A DNA stretch of 64,000 nucleotides from Nitrosomonas eutropha. GTDB lineage: Bacteria; Pseudomonadota; Gammaproteobacteria; Burkholderiales; Nitrosomonadaceae. Positions 59,931-64,000 of this stretch are shown one piece after another. The stretch is from assembly GCF_900116685.1 (NCBI RefSeq), contig NZ_FPBL01000002.1:186001-250000 (forward strand), written 5' to 3'. Under the pieces are notes generated by a model, which saw only the letters and a list, made by a program, of their open reading frames with translations, did no database searches and was not told where the DNA came from. How positions within the stretch are numbered: the first letter of the stretch is position 1; each line of letters starts with the position of its first letter. Position numbers and translations under genes: made by a program.

Positions 59931-60299
59931 TCAAGGTAATATCGTTACATTAATAATTGTCGAGTCCTGAATAAGAACATTGTTACCCGAATTCTGAATC
60001 ACTGAAAACATACCTCCCGATCCAGCAAAAGAACCGTTGTCAATCATATTAAAGCCGCTAGCATTGTTCGTTGCCGTATTGCCCGAAAGAAGTGCGCGAA
60101 CATTCAAATTGTTCACGGCCGTTACATCAATACCCTCTCGGCCTGTCGTCCCATCAAGCTCCTCCAGGGAAGCTCTTTCCGCATGAGGAAGGTATGTATC
60201 CTCGACCGCCATCAATTCCGTACCGGATGCTGCGTAAATCATGCCAACAGGCATGAATAATGCAAACGCAACCAAGCCTTTTCTGATATTGGCTTTCAT
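59931..60299 (-). CDS. Small amyloid-subunit-like secreted protein (FapB-like candidate)
   Basis: A 122-residue protein from the ATG at 60299; GGAG sits 6 bases upstream, so the GTG at 60311 is rejected. A signal peptide ends at IYAASG. The C-terminal part GMFSVIQNSGNNVLIQDSTI resembles the end of the repeat protein (GLNQVAQNLGSSSLVQQQVSF) at matching positions (G...V.QN.G...L.Q). An Asn-rich tract precedes it (TATNNASGFNMIDNGSFAGSG). It lies between a terminator and the C39 gene, matching a minor amyloid subunit. Confidence 0.65.
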   Translation of the reverse strand: MKANIRKGLVAFALFMPVGMIYAASGTELMAVEDTYLPHAERASLEELDGTTGREGIDVTAVNNLNVRALLSGNTATNNASGFNMIDNGSFAGSGGMFSVIQNSGNNVLIQDSTIINVTILP

Positions 60300-60342
60300 A
60301 CTAATCTCCACATATTGCTGATATTTATATCTTCTGTTTTAG

Positions 60343-60382
60343 CAAAAAAAACTGGCAAGCAATATCGTTACTGCTTGCCAGT
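60343..60382 (-). terminator. Strong terminator after the repeat-protein gene
   Basis: On the minus strand a hairpin has an 11 bp perfect stem, ACTGGCAAGCA (60351-60361) with TGCTTGCCAGT (60372-60382), a 10-base loop, and then a TTTTTTT run (60344-60350, as A on plus). It lies 48 bp after the repeat gene's stop and 44 bp before the small subunit's start. Confidence 0.88.
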
Positions 60383-60430
60383 CAGAAGAGTTACATCATT
60401 AACCCAAGTTGTAATTATCCAAACTTACAA

Positions 60431-61486
60431 TTATTGGTTAACGTTTACATTACCCTGGAAGGAAACTTGCTGTTGAACTAGCGAGCTGGATCCAAGGTTT
60501 TGAGCAACCTGATTCAGGCCTGCACCATTGAACGAATCAGAAATGTTGTTGCTTAAATTTCCACCTGCAAGTGCAACAGCTTCTTCAACTGATAAACCGC
60601 CAGCTGACTGACCTGTTACAGATCCTTCCAATGCTGAATTGTTAACAGAATAGGTAGCTGTTGCATCGCCACCATTGGATGCTGCACTGCCATTTTTTGC
60701 AGTAGTTTGGCTGTTATCGCTGTTATTGGTATTGTCTACAGTTGCAGTACCGCCATTGTTGGCAGCTGCAGATTGACCTTCAGCAGATGCGGAGCTGTTG
60801 TCGCTGTGATCACTGTTGTCAACCGTGGCTGTACTACCATTGTTAGCTGCAGCACTGCCTTGACCACTCGCATCAGCCAAGCTGTTGTCACTGTTATCGC
60901 TGTTGTCGCTGTTGTCGCTGTTGTCAGCAGTAGCGGTACTTCCATTATTGGCAGCGGCACCATAGCCGTCAGCATACGCAGAGCTGTTGTCGTTATTGCT
61001 GTCAGCGGTGTTGGTGCTGTTGTTGCTGCTGTCGTTATTGCTGTCAGCAGTGTTGGTGCTGTTGTTGCTGCTGTCGTTATTGCTGTCAGCAGTGTTGGTG
61101 CTGTTGTCGTTACCGTTGTTGTCAGCAGTGCTCGAGTTGGTGCTGTTGTCATTACCGTTGTTGTCAGCAGTGCTTGAGCTGGTGCTGTTGTCGTTACCGT
61201 TGTTGTCAGCAGTGCTTGAGCTGGTGCTGTTGTCATTACCGTTGTTGTCAGCAGTGCTTGAGTTGGTGCTGTTGTCGTTACCGTTGTTGTCAGCAGTGCT
61301 TGTGTTGCCATCAGCGGAGGTTGTATTGCCGTTAGCTGTGCTTGCAGTACTTCCATCACCTTTGACGCCAGCAGAGTCAGCTATAGACAACGGTGACGGT
61401 ACCGCTTCAACTGCCCAAGCATTACCTGCAAAACCAAACGCCAGAACGATACTGGCAGCCAGAATTTTTTTAGAAAATTGATCCAT
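60431..61486 (-). CDS. Low-complexity repeat protein, candidate major functional amyloid (FapC-like)
   Basis: A 351-residue protein from the ATG at 61486, with AAGGA 7 bases upstream; a longer start lacks a site. A Sec signal ends in AWAVEA. After it come about five 14-residue units (STADNNGNDNSTNS), three TADSNNDSSNNSTN units, an NSD tract and three longer units with AAANNGSTATVDNSD. The protein is rich in Asn, Asp, Ser and Thr with almost no aromatics. The C-terminal 40 residues (FNGAGLNQVAQNLGSSSLVQ) match those seen in bacterial surface amyloid and adhesin proteins. No catalytic site. Confidence 0.75.
   Translation of the reverse strand: MDQFSKKILAASIVLAFGFAGNAWAVEAVPSPLSIADSAGVKGDGSTASTANGNTTSADGNTSTADNNGNDNSTNSSTADNNGNDNSTSSSTADNNGNDNSTSSSTADNNGNDNSTNSSTADNNGNDNSTNTADSNNDSSNNSTNTADSNNDSSNNSTNTADSNNDNSSAYADGYGAAANNGSTATADNSDNSDNSDNSDNSLADASGQGSAAANNGSTATVDNSDHSDNSSASAEGQSAAANNGGTATVDNTNNSDNSQTTAKNGSAASNGGDATATYSVNNSALEGSVTGQSAGGLSVEEAVALAGGNLSNNISDSFNGAGLNQVAQNLGSSSLVQQQVSFQGNVNVNQ
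60980..61300 (-). repeat. 42-bp tandem repeats in the repeat-protein gene
   Basis: Two arrays of 42-base units encode 14-residue repeats. Array 1 (about 61094-61300) has five units of STADNNGNDNSTNS with few changes; array 2 (about 60980-61093) has three units of TADSNNDSSNNSTN. A 9-base NSD/DNS tract follows at about 60881-60922. The near identity of units suggests length change by recombination. Confidence 0.9.
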
Positions 61487-62044
61487 GGTATTTTCCTTTA
61501 ATATCAACTATTTAATTAAACATAGATATTGCATAACATCTATTGCGTTACTCCAACAAGGCAAACATTGTGAATCAACCACAACCCTTGTTGAGACGAG
61601 ATACTAAAGAGATCACCATCACAAGGGCAATACTGCAATTGCATACAAGCTATAATTCCAATACAAACAAATAAAAATGCTGCGCGGTTGATAAAAGTTT
61701 TTTATGCAATTGTTCCCCAGCCGCATTTGTTTATTTCTTTCTCAGAACAGGTTCTAACATACTCAGAAAAAAATATATTTGCCCCACAGAGCTCACGTAA
61801 TACTATGTCGGAAAATTTAACAATTACCAATAAAATACTTTATAAAATTAAACATTCACATTAAAAATCAATATATTACATAGCTTGGCATAATTTTTGC
61901 TTATTAATCTGTATATACTTACGAATACCGAAGCATTCAGGGAGTACTGCTTTGTAGCGAATCAAGCCTTAAAAATAGCATTCATAACCGCTCGCAAATA
62001 GCAGTAACCAGAACAAAGCCTCGATAAAATTGGAATGAAGTTTT
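61487..62044. other. AT-rich intergenic control region of the amyloid locus
   Basis: About 558 bases between the divergent repeat gene and the LuxR-type gene. It is AT-rich and holds a sigma-54 promoter-like site at 61885-61901 reading toward the LuxR gene. No other gene was found. Confidence 0.6.
61885..61901 (+). promoter_or_regulatory. Candidate sigma-54 promoter upstream of the LuxR-type gene
   Basis: TTGGCATAATTTTTGCT has the GG and GC dinucleotides at 61887-61888 and 61899-61900 with 10 bases between, as in TGGCAC-N5-TTGCA/T. The -24 element differs from consensus in one base (T instead of C). A start near 61912 would give a leader of about 130 bases. Confidence 0.5.
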
Positions 62045-62317
62045 ATGGACTATGAAAAATATAAGCGCCTGCCCAGATCGCATTACACCTTGCTTGAGGC
62101 CAGCCGTGAAAAGAAAACAACCAATACAAAAATCCTCGCACAACACCTCAATCGATCTCCGGCAACCATTCGAACCCAGTTTCAGAGAATCATGGCATTT
62201 CTTGAGGTTCACTGCAGATATGAAGCACTGCGTAAAGCAGAGGAGAAAGGTTTGATCAGGCAAAATAGACGCCTCCCCCCTGCCTGTACAGAAGAGAGTA
62301 GTTCACCGCAAGCCTAG
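62045..62317 (+). CDS. Small LuxR-type helix-turn-helix regulator
   Basis: A 90-residue protein consisting of little more than a DNA-binding domain. The helix-turn-helix is seen as LAQHLNRSPATIRTQFQRIMAFLEVHCRYEALRKAEEKGLI, in line with LuxR/NarL (LxxSxxTVxxHxxxIxxKLxV). It lacks a receiver or ligand domain. It is divergent from the repeat gene and probably controls it; this is inference from position. Start ATG at 62045. Confidence 0.75.
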   Translation: MDYEKYKRLPRSHYTLLEASREKKTTNTKILAQHLNRSPATIRTQFQRIMAFLEVHCRYEALRKAEEKGLIRQNRRLPPACTEESSSPQA

Positions 62318-62499
62318 GAGATAAATCTGGAAAGCCCTCGTCAACTACAGTAAGTTATGCTTACCAAAGATGACTCAAAGCAGAGAAGATTTTTTAGTGA
62401 AGACTGTACAATTTATCGACAACCGGTTACTGTCACTCTCCGCCACATTGCGATGACCTGATAAAAACAGGTATCACTCAATACAGGTTAAGAAGCGGG

Positions 62500-63693
62500 T
62501 CAACCCAGTAAACTGGCGATACGTCTGACAGCCTCCCGGAGATTTTCCATAGAAGTCGCAAACGATAACCGCATATAACCCTCGCAACCGAAGGCTGATC
62601 CTGGCACAACAGCCACTTCAGCCTGTTCCAGAAGATAACTGCAAAAAGTAACGTCACTGCTGTCCTGCAATACTTGTTGGGATTGCAACCGGCTGATTGC
62701 CTGCCTTGCATCCGCAAAAGCATAAAAAGCCCCCTCGGATAATAAACAGTGAATACCTGTTATGGAATTCAGCGCATCTGTCAGAAACTGATTGCGCTCC
62801 TTGAAAGCCTCCACCATTGGAATCATGCAGGATTGATCGCCATTTAATGCAGCCTCGGCTGCCATTTGAGCGATAGAGTTCGGGTTGGATGTACTTTGTG
62901 ACTGGATATTCTCCATCGCGGTAATGATTGTTGCCGGCCCGCCACAATAGCCAATTCGCCAGCCGGTCATGGCATAAGCTTTGGAAACACCATTGAGGAC
63001 AACGGTGCGTGCTTTCAGATCGGGGCAGGCGTTCAGAATATTGACGAACCTATCACCGGTCAGGAGGATATGCTCATACATATCATCAGTAGCGATCAGA
63101 ATTTCCGGGTGTTTACGCAATACTGCCCCTAATGCCTGCAATTCCTCCTGGCTGTAGACACCACCGGAAGGGTTTCCCGGGCTGTTGAGAATAAACATGC
63201 GGGTTCTGGATGTTATTGTTTTCTCCAGCTGATCAGCTGATATTTTGAATTTCTCTTCAATCCCAGTATTGATAAATACAGGTTTCCCCTGTGCAATCAA
63301 GACCATATCCGGATAGGAAACCCAATATGGTGCCGGGATAATGACTTCATCACCTGGATCAATCGTAGCCAGAATCAGGTTGAAAAAACTTTGTTTCCCT
63401 CCACTGGAGACCAGAATCTCTCCGGCAGTAAAATTCAGAGAATTTTCCCGCTTGAATTTCGAGATAATTGCCTGCTTTAAAGATGCGGTGCCACCCACAG
63501 CCGTATATTTTGTAAAACCATTGCGGATTGCTGTAATCGCCGCATCCTTGATATGCAACGGCGTATCGAAATCCGGCTCACCCGCACCCAGACCAATAAT
63601 ATTTTTCCCTTCCGCCTTGAGCCTGGCCGCTTTGGCAGTCACTGCCAAGGTGGGCGAAGGTTTGATAGCCTGAACGCGTTGCGAGAGTTTCAC
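62500..63693 (-). CDS. PLP-dependent aminotransferase, aspartate aminotransferase type
   Basis: A 397-residue fold type I aminotransferase. The start MKLSQRVQAIKPSPTLAVTAKA is typical of AspC/AatA of the I-gamma type. The PLP lysine is in NGVSKAYAMTGWRIGY. Other marks are IGLGAGEPDFDTP, SPGNPSGGVYS and LSFATSMENLREA. It transfers amino groups between aspartate/glutamate and 2-oxoacids. It is a single gene, divergent from uvrB. Confidence 0.93.
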   Translation of the reverse strand: MKLSQRVQAIKPSPTLAVTAKAARLKAEGKNIIGLGAGEPDFDTPLHIKDAAITAIRNGFTKYTAVGGTASLKQAIISKFKRENSLNFTAGEILVSSGGKQSFFNLILATIDPGDEVIIPAPYWVSYPDMVLIAQGKPVFINTGIEEKFKISADQLEKTITSRTRMFILNSPGNPSGGVYSQEELQALGAVLRKHPEILIATDDMYEHILLTGDRFVNILNACPDLKARTVVLNGVSKAYAMTGWRIGYCGGPATIITAMENIQSQSTSNPNSIAQMAAEAALNGDQSCMIPMVEAFKERNQFLTDALNSITGIHCLLSEGAFYAFADARQAISRLQSQQVLQDSSDVTFCSYLLEQAEVAVVPGSAFGCEGYMRLSFATSMENLREAVRRIASLLG

Positions 63694-63771
63694 GAGACAG
63701 CTCCTGATGTGTGTGATTTGCGCATGTTAGAATTAAAAAATAATTAAATTTCGAGTACAGCGATCAAACCT

Positions 63772-64000
63772 GTGATTATTACCTTTCCAGACAGTCCTTA
63801 CAAGCTCAATCAGGCATTTCAGCCAGCGGGTGATCAATCAGATGCCATCCGCAAGCTGGTGGATGGAATGGAATCAGGCTTATCATTCCAGACGTTGTTA
63901 GGCGTAACCGGATCCGGAAAAACGTTCACCATCGCCAATATGATTGCGCAACTCGGGCGCCCGGCCATTATCATGGCCCCGAACAAGACGCTGGCCGCGC
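63772..64000 (+). CDS. uvrB: UvrB, N-terminal part (partial, runs off the window)
   Basis: From GTG at 63772: the translation reads [20 protein letters not shown], then [17 protein letters not shown], with Walker A near residue 45, and ending APNKTLAA. This is the N-terminus of UvrB, the helicase-like subunit of nucleotide excision repair. The window cuts it after about 76 residues. Confidence 0.93.
   Translation, partial: MIITFPDSPYKLNQAFQPAGDQSDAIRKLVDGMESGLSFQTLLGVTGSGKTFTIANMIAQLGRPAIIMAPNKTLAA

Noticed and set aside
60980-61300. Tandem repeats as a possible CRISPR array
   Set aside because: The units are directly adjacent without spacers, lie inside a coding frame and encode a signal-peptide-bearing protein.
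60707-61481. Long open frames on both strands through the repeat gene (plus strand and other minus frame)
   Set aside because: They are by-products of a 42-base repeat unit with no stop in several frames. They lack ribosome sites and give low-complexity Val/Leu/Thr strings; the frame with signal peptide and RBS is the real one.
61690-61725. Sigma-54-like site on the minus strand upstream of the repeat gene (CTGGGGAACAATTGCAT)
   Set aside because: The GG to GC distance is 9 rather than 10 bases, so the spacing does not fit.

Overview
The window looks like the chromosome of a chemolithotrophic betaproteobacterium, most likely Nitrosomonas or a close relative. This rests on gene content rather than a search: squalene-hopene cyclase with the hopanoid-associated HpnG, a petABC bc1 complex beside sspAB, the DUF971-ubiE pair, ribF-ileS-lspA, an MEP isoprenoid operon (xseB-ispA-dxs), and moderate GC content.

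Layout. 1-7,400: end of secF, DUF971, ubiE, speB, the ribF-ileS-lspA operon and a truncated hemoglobin. 7,500-15,400: an incomplete peptide ABC transporter, a diguanylate cyclase, cbpA-cbpM, a DUF2914 membrane protein and a Nudix hydrolase. 15,500-17,500: initiator tRNA-Met and tRNA-Asn flank a frameshifted IS630-family element. 17,600-28,900: xseB-ispA-dxs-folE2, a YqhA-like protein, a pteridine-reductase-like SDR, midA, then hpnG-shc, mlaA and an exbB/tolQ-like gene. 28,928-29,226: a non-coding region with clustered DnaA boxes. 29,200-41,800: xseA, DUF423, an RNA methyltransferase, dsbB, ridA, an IS5 remnant, tRNA-Thr, sspB-sspA, petC-petB-petA, secA and a DUF721 gene.

41,800-49,900 holds a compact minus-strand lipid cluster: a TAM41-like nucleotidyltransferase, a diacylglycerol kinase-like protein, a CDP-alcohol phosphatidyltransferase with an extra N-terminal domain, two LptF/LptG-type permeases, a sugar-nucleotidyltransferase-like protein and a GNAT-like protein. 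Together they could make and export an unusual envelope lipid. 50,700-55,200 holds exopolysaccharide genes (exoD-like, CapK/PaaK-like, two GT4 glycosyltransferases), followed by ribD and a periplasmic phosphatase.

57,100-62,400 is the most interesting region. It reads as a functional-amyloid (Fap-like) secretion locus: a low-complexity Asn/Asp/Ser/Thr repeat protein, a small paralogous subunit, a C39-type peptidase, a secreted protein with a double-glycine-like motif, and an FapF-like coiled-coil plus beta-barrel outer-membrane protein. A strong terminator follows the repeat-protein gene. A divergent LuxR-type HTH gene sits behind a candidate sigma-54 promoter. The window ends with an aspartate aminotransferase-type gene and the start of uvrB.
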